From the NCBI RefSeq assembly GCF_021018805.1, contig NC_086259.1, positions 6,953,501 through 7,017,500 of the forward strand: DNA of 64,000 bases, given 5' to 3'. The position numbers and the translations under genes were made by a program. Source of the stretch: Prinia subflava. Taxonomy: Eukaryota; Chordata; Aves; Passeriformes; Cisticolidae. Under the pieces are notes generated by a model, which saw only the letters and a list, made by a program, of their open reading frames with translations, was not told the origin of the DNA and did no database searches. This document shows positions 42,130 through 52,949 of the stretch, in pieces. Every line of letters starts with the position of its first letter. Within the stretch, counting starts at the first letter, position 1.

Positions 42130-42345
42130 TTGTCTTGCTGTTCAGGTACTTATCTTGCCTTAATAATTTCCCACGTGGCACTTTATCAAATACTCTGCTG
42201 TGAGAGATGAGATCTATTTCATTTCTTTTATCTAGAAAATCAATGATCTTATCAAAGCAAGATACCAGGGGTTTTTTTTCTGACATAATCTGTGTTTGGT
42301 AAAGTTATGCAGCATTTTAGACCCTTTTTCCAATCCTTTGGTTAA
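42130..42345 (-). mobile_element. Truncated CR1-type LINE reverse-transcriptase relic
   Basis: On the minus strand one frame reads MLHNFTKHRLCQ (about 42,298-42,333). A second frame continues LVSCFDKIIDFLDKRNEIDL, then VFDKVPRGKLLRQ (about 42,155-42,271). In jockey-clade LINEs (CR1/L3) these correspond to the segment before and through the first catalytic block of the reverse transcriptase, where the family has a YLDFSKAFDKVPH-like motif. The catalytic Asp-containing part is replaced by SHS, and a frameshift falls near a run of eight T on the plus strand at about 42,272-42,279. Only about 215 bases remain recognisable. CR1 is the dominant avian LINE, which supports a sauropsid source. Confidence 0.7.
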
Positions 42346-42615
42346 ATTACCATTTCTTCCAAACCAGCTTTGCACCCAGCAGATGAGCTCAGCAGCCTCA
42401 GTGCTGCTCCTCCAGCTCTGCACTGCTGCCCACATGGCCTCAAATCACTCCTGTGAGGGTCACCTTCCTCATACCCTTTTATGTACTTGGACAATAAAAT
42501 AGTTGCTTTTTTTATTAATTGCCAATTATATTCATTGGTGGGGTTTTATCCATCTCTGGTTGTCCTGTATCTCAGGCCTTCATCTCCTTCTCTTCCAATC
42601 TCCAAGTTATGCAAG

Positions 42616-42660
42616 TTATATCTATTTATATCTATATATCTACATCTATATCTATATCTG
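42616..42660 (+). repeat. (TATCTA)n-type microsatellite
   Basis: Imperfect TATCTA/TATATC repeats cover about 45 bases, 0.3 kb from the LINE relic. Confidence 0.9.
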
Positions 42661-43167
42661 TAAGATAGCCTTGGGACATGATCTCTGTGCTGTTTCCACA
42701 AACCTTCTGCAGAGTCACACTCCGAAGAACAGGACACAAGCCCAGCTGGGTTTCAGAAAGCCAAGCCAACACTGTGATTTATTTTTTAAGGCAATTTAAC
42801 AAAGTTTGCATGGCTGTTGAAATGCTTAGTGCAGCTCTGCAAATAACACCAAAGAGAACGGATCAATGTAATGCCCTATTGACAAAGGCTGAACTATTAT
42901 ACATATATTTTGTACATTTTTATTGTGTTCATGTATGTTGATTCATAGCTGCTTTATCAATAAAAAAACACCTCACAAAGTTTTATACCATAACTGTCAC
43001 CAAAATTATTTATTACTAGGATAATAACAAATTTTATGTGGACTGAGATCCTTTGTGGTAAGATGTTGGACAATAAAAAGATAGACAGAATTTCCTGCTC
43101 TATGCAGAGCTGGCCCAAGGAAAGCTGCTAATTTCTCTCCACTTCTAGAATCCACAGGTGTGCACAC

Positions 43168-43215
43168 AGATATTTATAGATACAGATATGTCTATAGATA
43201 CAGATATCTATAGGC
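43168..43215 (+). repeat. Imperfect AGATA/CTATAGATA repeat
   Basis: Two near-copies of TCTATAGATACAGATAT lie side by side, with further GATATTTATAG-like sequence to the left. Confidence 0.8.
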
Positions 43216-44149
43216 ACATTCAAGGTCACACAGGCACTTGTGTCAAACATTTGTAAAACTATTTCTTCCAAAAAAAAAAAAAGCATTTAAAGGCCTACAA
43301 CATGCTTAAAACAAGACAGATTCAAGAACCATGAATTTAAACACTTATCAAACTTGGAAGCCATTAATAGCCCCTCATCAATTATACCTCAGAAACAATT
43401 ACAGGGGACCAAATACTGCAGCCCTTGACTGAGCAGATCTCCCCTCCGGGTCACCAAGAGGGTTGCTCAATTAAAGGCTGCAGAATTTGGTGCAAATTTA
43501 GCAATTTCTGTGTTGTGGTGCCCATTTTCCCAGCAGAGACTTTGGTGCTGGAGGCCCCCAGAGCAATCCTGTGCCCCAGCGTGGCTGCTGGGCGTGGGGA
43601 GCCTCCCCTCTCTGCCTTTCCATTCCTGCACAAAACAAACAGCAGAACTTTTTTCCTGCCCATAGAACAGTCAAGGTTTAGGTAGGAACTGTGCAAAATT
43701 AAACCCCTTGGAATATTTATTAAAATCTGCTTGCTTCATTTTACCAAAATGTACCACAAACTTCCAAAGGGAGAAAGCCTCAACTTCTGAATGTAAAAAA
43801 GATGTAAATATATTCCTGGTAAACCTGACCTCTGTGAGCTATACAAAATGGCTATAGTCTTGTGTTTCAAAGATATTCTTCCTTGAAAAATATCCATTGT
43901 TATGGCATTTCCTTGACTAAGTAGAAATAACAGAGGTTATGCTTCAGCTGTACACAACAATATTATTTCTTTTAATATATAAATGTGCCAAAAGGGATGT
44001 ATATAAAAAACACTGATAGAGTTCCTAGAGCTGTTCTCTGCTTCCTATTGTTACAAACAATAATTTGAGGAGAGGAGAAAAAAAATCCCACAAAGAAGGA
44101 TTTCAGCTTAACACGAGCAATACTCCTCCTGCACATCTTTCCTTTTATG

Positions 44150-45300
44150 CAGTTTTGTTTCAGTGATTTGAGCATGTTCTAATTTTGTCATTCAAGCCAT
44201 CTGACTTTCACTGCTCTATACAAACAAAACCTAATTTAGTCTGAGATGTTTTAAGTCATAACAATGACGGATGGCCAAGGTTCAGGTGTGCTAGAATATT
44301 TAAATACCTAGTCTATATTTTCCTGATATAAAGACAGGCAGCTTTTTGTACTCTGATTAATTATGATTTTGTGTCTGAAAAAAATAGCTCTTTCTATTCT
44401 ACATTATTAATTGGTTATTTAATTAGGGATTCTGGTAGCTTCAGATGTTGGATAGCTAAAATTGTGCTGTGGTTAAAAAAAATAAAATAAAAAAAAGACT
44501 AGCTCCATACTGTTGCCTTTTTGTATCTTATGAAGGTCACAATAAGATGTGATTGTTTGGCACAGCAGCAGTGAATTATGCCACCCAGACAAGCTTTTAA
44601 CCTATGTGCCTTCACTCTGAGTGAGACACACAGGGATGTGCTCTCTTTAAACAGTTCTCTATTGAAGAGGATTCAATCACCATAATGAATCTGAGGCCAG
44701 GCAGCAATCTTCTTCACTGAAAGAATTTCTAAAAGATTGTAGAATTTGTAAAACGAACAGCTCACAGACTAAATGGCTGTGTGGGTGAATCAATTATTGC
44801 AGGGCTCGCAGTAGTCATAATATTTAGTACATATCATAGAGTGTTTCAGGTACAATAAGATATGCTAGTTTTTTTCCCATTCCTGATTGAAAGTGGTATG
44901 TGCTCCACCAACTTAAGTCAATCTTCAGGATCTAGTTAGAACTAGTATTAAGTCAATAAAAAAATCCATCTGCAGCTGTGGTGCATGTACAGGATCCGAA
45001 GGGCTCACATTGCAAAACAGTAATTGTATTAAAACGTGCACCACCGAGCTGCTCGCCGGGAAAACACATGATGTATCGTGAAACACAAAACATATCAGGG
45101 CTGGAATATTTTTAGAGGTAGAGTAGGGCCAATGCTGAACAGCTTCCTTATTAATACAATAATTATTTTATTTTGACAGCGCCATTTATAACCATATAGT
45201 CTGTGTCCAGCTACCCATATTTCCATTAATCAATGGATTTGAAGACAACTGTCATCATTTCATTTTATTATGACTTATAGGTTCATTGCAGTTCACTTAG
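44150..45300. other. AT-rich block, candidate conserved noncoding element(s)
   Basis: Dense TAATTA-type cores occur (for example GATTAATTATGATT at about 44,356 and ATTAATTGGTTATTTAATTA at about 44,405). A second cluster at 45,150-45,245 includes TTTGACAGCGCC, with a MEIS/TGIF-like TGACAG core, and CCATTAATCAATGG. It resembles a homeodomain/TALE-type enhancer by motif only. Confidence 0.3.
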
Positions 45301-46074
45301 AAGTTACTATGAGCAAGACACTGGTGGGCAAGAACCAGACCTTTGTGGGCTCCAAGTGCTCGTGCCTGGCACTGGTCTGCAGGGACTGGGGGCACTGGGA
45401 CCAGCTGGGATGCCCAGGGGGCACCAGGATGGTTGCTGGAGAGGGGCCAAGGCTGTGCTGGTTGATTAAAAACCTTGAGCACTTCAGCTCACAGGTAGGA
45501 CATGCAAACCCCCCCAAGCTCTCAGTGGGATGATGCTGGGATGCTCTGGGGGAAAATGGGATGGGCACGATTTGGCCTTGAGAGAGGAAGCATTTCTGCC
45601 ATATTCCAAAGCCACCAGAGCACAGATCCAAAGAACCTCAGGTCACTTCTCAGCTCTGCAGCCTGGCCACGAGTCTGCAGCACCCATCTGTGAGCAAACA
45701 GGGACCCCCAGCTCTGCGGTGTGACCACACCACAGCCACAGAGTCACAGAGTCACCAAGCCGTGTCAGAACTGCCAAACACACTCCCCAAACACACACAG
45801 GGCTAGATGGCAAACAGGGTGTCCCTTTAATGAAACTACACCATATTAAAAATTATTACAGCTTCGTCTTTTCAGGTTTTAGACAATGTAATGTGATTTA
45901 TTCAAAGAAATGCTGATGATTAGACATTAAATGGCACTAAATATTCCACTTCCTCTGCGCTGCCTGATAAACTGGTTTCATTAACATTATAAGTAACAAA
46001 AGTTTCCATTTCAGTCGGCCCATTTTGTTTTCCACACGATCTAAGTTGCAGCTGCACAGCACTATATTACAGGG

Positions 46075-46260
46075 CCTCAGCTCCGGGCTCTCCATCAGCC
46101 CCGCGGTTCCAGCCCGGGCGGGGCTCCCCTGCCCCGCGGGGACACTCCCGCAGCACCCTCAGGGTGTCCCTCTGCCGGGGCTGGCACTGCCACCCCAGCC
46201 CCGCTCACACCGCCGTCCCGATATTCTCTTCAAGAGATTTTTCTTTAGCCGCCGAGTCTG
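46075..46260. promoter_or_regulatory. Short CpG-island-like patch
   Basis: About 185 bases are highly GC-rich with roughly sixteen CpG dinucleotides, including CCGCGG twice and CCCGGGCGG. AT-rich sequence lies on both sides. No exon or splice pattern was recognised. Unmethylated CpG patches in developmental gene deserts often mark enhancers or alternative promoters; function here is inference. Confidence 0.45.
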
Positions 46261-47111
46261 TCCCTATTAAATCATGTGCCTCAGCCTTAAGTGCAGGTTA
46301 ACACTGTGCCCTGAGTGGAAGCTACTGAATTTGTCAAGGATACCTCCGTGATTTATCTCTGCCAGCCCCATAGAAGAGCTCACATCTGGAGATACGGTGC
46401 TGCTCCATCATTTCCAAACCCAGCCATTCTGCCTGCTCCTTGGGAGACCTCTCTCGGGGTCCAAACTGCTGGAATTACAGCTCATTCCCAATTCAGGCCC
46501 TCATTTCAGGCCCTGCTCAGGGTGTCACAGCCCTGCAGCACCAGGTAGGGATGCTGCTGCATGGTGCTCTCCTGACGTGCCCAGGCTCAGCCGTGCTCTC
46601 CCCACACTTTGGTCACGTCTGACTGCCTCCAAGGAAAACTTCCCTCTGCCAGAAGCTACAGGGACACTCTTGAAAGATGTTCAGAAAGTAAGATGATGAT
46701 TTAAGTGCACACCAGCTCTGGTGGCTGACAAAGCCTCACTCCTGCCCTCAGGCAGCGCTGCCCACTCAGGGCAGCCCTGGCTGTGTTCTGGGTGGGAGGC
46801 AGGGGTTGGTCCAACCAACTCTCATCGCTCCCTGTGCAGGAGAAAACAAATCCCCCACACCCACAAAATGCCAATCCAGTGGGGCAAAGCAGCCCCACTT
46901 GCTTGGTGTGAATCTGGAACAACTCTAAGGGGCTCACTCTGCATTTACTGCAGCATTTCCAAGAGCTGGATTTGGCTCCCATCCCACGGGATGAGCTCCA
47001 GCCTCATCCCCTTCCCCCTGAGAAAACCCCCAATGTGCTCAGAGCAGAGACCCAGCAGCACCCAGCCCAGGCACCACATCCCTTCCTCCTCCCACAGCTC
47101 AGGTGGCATCT

Positions 47112-47127
47112 CCACACACACACACAG
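47112..47127 (+). repeat. Short (CA)n
   Basis: About eight CA dinucleotides followed by an AGATATTTAGATAGCTATATA stretch rich in TA/GATA; short and probably stable. Confidence 0.85.
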
Positions 47128-47264
47128 ATATTTAGATAGCTATATATTATTGTTTATGTAAAGCCATAGCTTTCCCTTGATTGCAAGGCATGGTGGGGCT
47201 GCTGATGAGGTTTGCTGTGGACATTTCTGCATTAGCTGGCTTTTGTCAATCCTGGCAGGCTGAG

Positions 47265-47420
47265 AAATTCTATCTTAAGGGCTGTTCTTTATTAAATTTG
47301 CAAGATACAAAACTGTGACTGACTCTTTTCTTTGGTGAATGTATAAATAATAAATCCAGATCGCTAAAAATAACAATTAATATATTGCTCAAATTTAAAA
47401 GCACAGAAAAATTGGTAATT
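47265..47420. other. AT-rich block, candidate conserved noncoding element
   Basis: About 155 bases of AT-rich unique sequence with GTATAAATAATAAATCC and AACAATTAATATATTG words, between GC-rich segments. Function unknown. Confidence 0.22.
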
Positions 47421-48127
47421 TTGAGACAGCCCCGTGTGGGCTTATGGGAGCGGGCAGGGGTGGGGGGCAGTGTCCCCCCTCGGGGCTTTTGGCAGCTGTC
47501 AATATTCAAAGTGCTTGAGGAGGGGGACAGGTCTGGGGAGAAACCAGCGAGCCTGAGCCCAGCCACTATGTGTCTTACCAAACTTTGTCACAGAGTCTTT
47601 TATACAACTCCTTTATGCAGGATCTCTGACATAATTCCTATTTTTTTCCACCAGCCATTATATATGATAAATAAAACAATGCACTGAAAACACTGAAATC
47701 TCTCATCAATGTCTTTGTGAAAAGGGCCCAGATAAATGAGTCTTGGAATCAAAGGCAGATTACATGACTGACCATGTATCATCCTCTATGTATTGAACAT
47801 AGTCTTTGTAAAGATAGAGCGGTAATAAAAAGTGGTATTGTGTGCTGTGAAAGGCTGTGTGGGTCTGTGCATGACTAATCTGTCTTTCTGCATTATTTTA
47901 TTCAATCTTCTCTGACTTTATGCCTTTGACATTTTTGCTACACTCAGTAAATTTGAGTGAATAGGCAATTTTAAAGAATTTTTATAGGGCTTCAGAGAAG
48001 TCATACGCAGACTGTATCTTTGTTCAGATTTAACAGTTTAAATATTTCCTTTGTCTAGGATGCAGAGTAATCTTTAGGCAGAGGAGAAGAGGGGGATGGG
48101 GTAGGAAATGCCTAAACCTCCCTTAAT

Positions 48128-48310
48128 ATTTTGGCACCCCCTTGGCAGGGGTGGGGGCAGCGGGGCAGGGCGCAGCCGGGGGGCGCTGGGGTGCCCTGGG
48201 GTGGGGGTGATGGGCTGGGCCGGGCTCTGGCAGGCCAGGACGGGCTGAGCTCAACTTTGCAGCGGCCGCCGAGGGGCTGCGGGAAGAGCGGCTCCCTCCC
48301 GCAACTCAAG
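48128..48310. promoter_or_regulatory. Short CpG-island-like patch with G-quadruplex motif and NotI site
   Basis: About 180 bases of GC-rich sequence contain about a dozen CpGs and one GCGGCCGC (NotI). On the plus strand at about 48,148-48,170 the G-runs GGGG-T-GGGGG-CAGC-GGGG-CA-GGG meet the quadruplex rule, and more G-runs follow. No coding signal or recognised exon. Confidence 0.45.
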
Positions 48311-48860
48311 TGGGAAGCAGATGAAATTTTTAAAGGGCTATTGTGAATATAGGCTTAAATATGATCCTCTTGCATCAGCCAATTTCTCTGACGAGATATT
48401 GCAAGGGTTGCTGTTTCTTAGTAAATAATGATTTTATTGCATCTCTTTAATGAACTGATAACGTGATACACAGTAAATTATCTGCATCTATAACATTACT
48501 GAGGATAAGCAGCGTGGTTTTAGTAATTTATACCACAGAGAGACATGCATTATAAAAATAGGAAAATTATTTCCTTTGTTAAATTGTGCAGAAGTCTTTA
48601 CCTGAGGAACACCAGACAGATTAATCTCCAGAGATCCACTGGCTTGTATTTAAGCTGTTGAACTGTTCGCTGTTTTTTTCCTCAGAACAGTTGAAAAAAA
48701 CATTTTGCGAGCCAGAATTGACACTGTGGGTATTGTTCCTGCTCACACAAGTTATTAAAATAATTACTAAGCTATTTTGAGGTAACTTGAAGCTTTCTTT
48801 AAAACTTAAATCCAAATCTGAAGGAATTAGTGTGAATGATTTGCATTGATGACAACCCGA
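48311..48860. other. AT-rich block between GC-rich patches, candidate conserved noncoding element
   Basis: AT-rich unique sequence starts abruptly at the end of the 48.1-48.3 kb CpG patch and includes AATAATGATTTTATTGC and ATAACGTGATAC. It ends where the GC-rich 48.87-49.64 kb stretch begins. No coding signal. Confidence 0.22.
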
Positions 48861-48958
48861 GTATGGCAGCCAGCTCACCCAGGCACTCTGGCAGCGCAGC
48901 CCCCGTCGCTCCCCGCGCCCAGGGAGCTCCCTCGGCCCTGGCAGGGGTGAGGGGGGTG

Positions 48959-49036
48959 GCTCAGTGGGATTGCTCAGTGGGATTGCTCAGTGGGATTGCT
49001 CACTGGGATTGCTCACTGGGATTGCTGGCTGGAATG
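48959..49036 (+). repeat. 13-bp minisatellite, about six copies
   Basis: Unit GCTCAGTGGGATT occurs three times, then GCTCACTGGGATT twice, then a degenerate GCTGGCTGGAATG. The first five copies are contiguous with no spacer. The variant order (three CAG, then two CAC) shows unit-wise duplication. Confidence 0.95.
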
Positions 49037-50289
49037 GAGTTTGCTGGGGGAATCTGGGGGATGCCCTGTGCTGGAGGTGCTGTGGCTCACAGGGGGCTGC
49101 AGAGGGGCTCGTGCCGGACCCCGCGCAGCCCCACAGCGGCACTGGCGGGACCCACAGCATCATCCTGCAATGCTCAGCCCTGGCCCCACTCCAGGGGAAA
49201 GGCAACCCCTGCTGCAAGCCCCCACAGGCCCCCCAATCCCTCTGGGATCTGCAGCTGGCTGCAGGCACCCGTGGTGGCACTGCCAGGGGCCACGTGGGTG
49301 CTGCGGGGTGCTCATCTCCCATTTCAGGCCAAGCAGAAGCCAACACAGAGTTTCCAGCTGCCAATGGCCCTTTGTGGCCTGAAAGCTGGGACTTGTCACC
49401 CAGGTAGGGCAGCAGTGGCTGCACAGTCCCCACGTCTCCACAGGTATAACCCTGGACAGGTGGGCCAGGGGCTGGGGAATATTTCTGAGCTGGCTGTAAG
49501 CACAGGGCAGCTGGGAAGAGAGGGAGGGTGTACCAGGGGCTGGTTTTTTGGTTGTACTTTACTATCATCATTAACCTTTCCAAGAGATAACTTCACGGAC
49601 AAGCCGGGATCCCAGAGCACCGGGCTGCGCCATTAATCTGCAGCCCACCCTTCCGAGAGGAGCACACTGCTGGCAGATTACAATCCTTGCAGATGTAATC
49701 ATGTTTTAGCATCTTACTTCGAAATTTTAACGGGTGAAAATTCCCCATCTCGGTGCGAGATTGCATCATGAATTCCCTCTGCCTCGTGCAGCAGGGATGG
49801 AAAAATACTACTTTTCATCCTTGCACAGTGCTTGATGTAAGTTTCTGAAAATGAGCGCTCTAGTAAGCCTAAAAATGTAGGATAATATGATTCATTTATA
49901 GATCTCTGATAATAGATGTGGTTTCTGTTACTCTGTTACCACACCAAAGATTACTCCTGCTCCTTCAGGAAGGACACAGCACCCTCCTCCTCCCGAACCA
50001 TTACCATAAAGCAGGATAAACAACAAATACCACCTTATCATTAGCCGCATGGAGCAGTTCCCATTGATTTATGACGCCAAACACCGCAAGGCTGGATCAA
50101 GCTGCAAGTCCCTTTTTTGCAAACATTATTTCCACAAGACCGGTGTAAAACACAAGGAGCCGCCTCACCTGGGCTCGGTTTTGTTTACAAAAAAAAAAAA
50201 AAAATATTTTACAACTTGCAGGAATTCCTCCCAATATTAGTTATTAACGACCCCAAGATGGCATTTGCATTTTTATAACCTTGTTACTT
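49037..50289. other. GC-rich then AT-rich intergenic sequence, no gene recognised
   Basis: From 48,870 to about 49,640 the sequence is GC-rich with scattered CpGs and stop-poor in several frames on both strands. The apparent 266-codon plus-strand frame (48,836-49,636) crosses the 13-bp repeat and resembles no protein. From 49,650 to 50,290 it is AT-richer and non-repetitive, apart from a run of 15 A near 50,190. Confidence 0.55.
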
Positions 50290-50500
50290 AAAAGTGAGAC
50301 AGCGGAAGGAAAGACTTGGCGCTAGCGTTCCCTGCGTGCTTTAATCCCAGCCTGAGCTTTTTATGCTCGAGAGCACCTTGTGATGCTGTAACTAACCTCA
50401 AACCCGGAGCAGCGGGAGGGCAACAAACCCCCGAATACAGCAATGTCATGCTTTACAGGCGTACTCTCCGCAACAGCATGAATGGAGGAAAAAAACCCCG

Positions 50501-50514
50501 GTTGCCAAGGAAAC
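50501..50514 (+). promoter_or_regulatory. RFX X-box-like site
   Basis: GTTGCCAAGGAAAC matches the palindromic X-box GTTGCCATGGCAAC at 12 of 14 positions and keeps both half-sites (GTTGCC and GGAAAC). It lies in the CpG-rich flank of the GGGAAA array. Binding is inferred from motif alone. Confidence 0.4.
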
Positions 50515-50680
50515 GCTCCAGTCCGGGTAATTATTACAGTAACTGTCTGCACACCCCACCTATAACACAAATGAATAATAAATCAGCGCCTGACTGGCAG
50601 CTCTCCGCGCCGCGCCCGCCGCCGCCCCCTCCCGGCCACCGCCGCAGCTGCAGCCCGCGCAAGGACCGCGCACCGCGGAG

Positions 50681-51036
50681 AGGGAAAGGGAAAGGGAAAG
50701 GGAAAGGGAAAGGGGAAGGGAAAGGGAAAGGGAAAGGGAAAGGGAAAGGGAAAGGGAAAGGGAAAGGGAAAGGGAAAGGGAAAGGGGAAGGGAAAGGGAA
50801 AGGGAAAGGGAAAGGGAAAGGGAAAGGGAAAGGGAAAGGGAAAGGGAAAGGGAAAGGGAAAGGGAAAGGGAAAGGGAAAGGGAATGGGAAAGGGAAAGGG
50901 AAAGGGAAAGGGAAAGGGAAAGGGAAAGGGAATGGGAAAGGGAAAGGGGAAGACGGGGAAGGGGAAGGGAAAGGGAAAGACGGGGAAGGGGAAGGGGAAA
51001 GGGAAGGGGAAAGAGAAGGGGAAAGGGAAGGGGAAG
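50681..51036 (+). repeat. (GGGAAA)n hexanucleotide array, G-quadruplex/triplex-prone
   Basis: About 356 bases of almost pure purine are built from GGGAAA, with GGGGAA variants, two single T substitutions (near 50,885 and 50,933) and two C substitutions (near 50,954 and 50,981). There are about sixty G-runs of three or more, separated mostly by three A, so any four consecutive runs meet the G3-N1-7 quadruplex rule. The units are mirror-symmetric, a triplex (H-DNA) requirement. The 3' quarter shifts to GGGGAA/GAC-containing variants, suggesting older units at that edge. Long open frames across it (Gly-Lys repeats on plus, Pro-Phe or Leu-Ser on minus) are artefacts of the repeat. Confidence 0.97.
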
Positions 51037-51440
51037 GCTCACAGCGCACCCGGGAACAATTTGCTGGTCTTGATTTAAAAGACGCAGCGGGAGTTGGCAA
51101 AATTCACGTATCGTGGGGTTAATGTGGGTTAGAGAGGAGCTATTTGTAACACAGGGACGTTGCATTCCAAACGCACACATCTGATTTCTTTTAATCCCAG
51201 CTCGTTTTTTGCGGCATAAATCACTTAGTTAAAATGAACAGCCAAAACAGCTGGTTTAGACATTCGTGCAACATCCAAAAATCTGCTGCTTTAGACACTG
51301 AGTGCGCGATGGAAAGCGCGAAGTGCAGCTCACCTTACCAGGGAGAGGGAGATGGTGCAGAGCAGGTAACCCAGGAGCGGCTCCAGCGGCCCAGGACGGG
51401 CCTGTGGTCCCGGCATGGAGCACACAGTATCCATCCCCTC

Positions 51441-52649
51441 CCTCCTGAGCCCCTGCCAGCCACAGGCCGTGCCACAGGCGAGCTGCTCCCCACACAGCCG
51501 CTCCTCTGGGTACTGCCCAACACACCTGAGGGAAATTCAGAGCATTAAAGAGGAGGTAGTTTCTCCCAACGGGTCATTTGCAGCCTCTGATTGATGCAGT
51601 CAGTGCAGAGGCTGTGTGGGGCGGTGGGACACAGCTGGGGACATGGCCATGGCCCTGTGGCAGTGTCCCCGTAGCCATGCAGTGCCCGTGCTGGCCCCTG
51701 CCCCCCCTCTGTCCCTGCATGGCTGTGCCAGGCTGCGCACACCTGGCAGTGCCCACCTGGCAATGTCCACCTGGAGCTGCCCTCCTGGTGCTGCCCAGCT
51801 GTGCCTGGCACGCCGCCACAGGGACGGGCTCCTCACAGCCTGCACACCCCTCATTATCACTTAAGTGAATAAAATCCCCAACATTAGCACTAGGGGCAAA
51901 AAGGCATATGGAGATGAATTTACCCCAGGAGCCCTTCATGCCTCCAAGTTGGGGCTCTGTTGCTCCATCCCATATTTACTTCACCCATGCACTGGTGGTC
52001 ACCTGCAGCACTTCTTGGCTCCAGAGTTAGAGAGAAAGCAGATTTTAGGTCCACACAGAGACAGGCCTTCACATGACTGTTTTTTATCGCTTAGATTTTT
52101 ATCTGCTTTGATAGATTCAAATTTTTTTTGTTATTTGGTGTTTGTAAACATTCTATAAAACGCCTACAGCCATCTCTCTTGCTCTAGGCACTGCAAGTGA
52201 GTCTGCTGCTAAAGCCCAAGTGAAGAGAGGAAAGACGAAGGCTCACTCCAGCCTGCAAGCCCTCTGACAATTAAATATACTGCAGAAAGGCACAGACACA
52301 CTCGGGCTCCCTATTAGGGAAAACACTCATGTGCTTAGTTTTAAGCATGTGGTTAAATCCATTCTTCTTTACAAAATCTTTGAGACATAAGCACATGCCA
52401 AAGTGCATTCCTGAGTAAGGATGCTTCCCTGAACCGAGGCCATAATTCATTAAAACCCAAGGTGCATTTATCCTACTTTTTCCTGTGAGCAGGGATGTGA
52501 AAAAGGGGAGGGGAGAAAAAAAGAAAACAAGCAAAGAATTAATTTTGATTTGAAACTGATCTATGGTGACAAGGGGCATTTGGTTTGTTGAAGTAACTGG
52601 AATTGGGAAGTATTTCAGAAGATATCTAAATAAATCTTTTTAAAGGGGT
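51441..52649. other. Intergenic, no gene recognised
   Basis: A GC-richer part to about 51,850 contains imperfect CACCTGG(C/A)A(G/A)TG(C/T)C repeats (near 51,741-51,772). It is followed by unremarkable unique sequence. Confidence 0.55.
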
Positions 52650-52694
52650 TTCTCTCTCTCTCTCTCTCGCTCTCCCTTTCTTTCTTTCTCTCAG
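52650..52694 (+). repeat. (TC)n and TTTC microsatellite
   Basis: About nine TC dinucleotides with a CGC interruption run into CTTT/TTTC units, forming a pure pyrimidine tract. Confidence 0.93.
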
Positions 52695-52946
52695 TTTTCC
52701 TCTAATTACCCATGTCTGGTAGTCTTGGATCTCAACCCCTTGTTATTTAAAATACATATTCATGGAACTATATTTTACAGTTGCACTGTTCTGGTTACAA
52801 AATAGCTTCTACTTTTCTAGGACATAATTTCATTTTGTTTAGCCAAGAATTCATTAAAGAAGCTATAAATAACCTCCTTTAAATATTTAGCCGTGAATAG
52901 AGGGTGGACTGGCATTGATGGCTTATTTTAGTACTAATGCAATATG

Positions 52947-52949
<3 letters not shown>

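Larger units (their letters stand above)
50290..51440. promoter_or_regulatory. CpG-island-like region split by the GGGAAA array
   Basis: CpGs are frequent from about 50,320 and peak at 50,605-50,680 (GCGCCGCGCCCGCCGCCG and following). They continue on the far side of the repeat to about 51,410. The left flank carries an RFX X-box-like site at 50,501-50,514. No open frame outside the repeat resembles a known protein. It may be an orphan CpG island in the regulatory desert 4 kb downstream of URI1. Whether transcription starts here is unknown. Confidence 0.45.

Noticed and set aside
45730..45770. CR1 or LTR end near repeated CACAGAGTCACAGAGTCACC
   Set aside because: The short duplicated word resembles the common avian interspersed-repeat edge, but flanking sequence does not continue the element, so it is not annotated.
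48959..49036. CRISPR-like direct repeats
   Set aside because: The 13-bp units are contiguous with no spacers, and this is animal nuclear DNA.
48836..49636. 266-codon open frame
   Set aside because: It crosses the 13-bp minisatellite and GC-rich sequence, has competing frames on the opposite strand, and resembles no protein family.
50316..51180. Long open frames with Gly-Lys, Pro-Phe or Leu-Ser repeats on both strands
   Set aside because: They are produced by the stop-free GGGAAA array; all frames are open and nothing outside the repeat looks coding.
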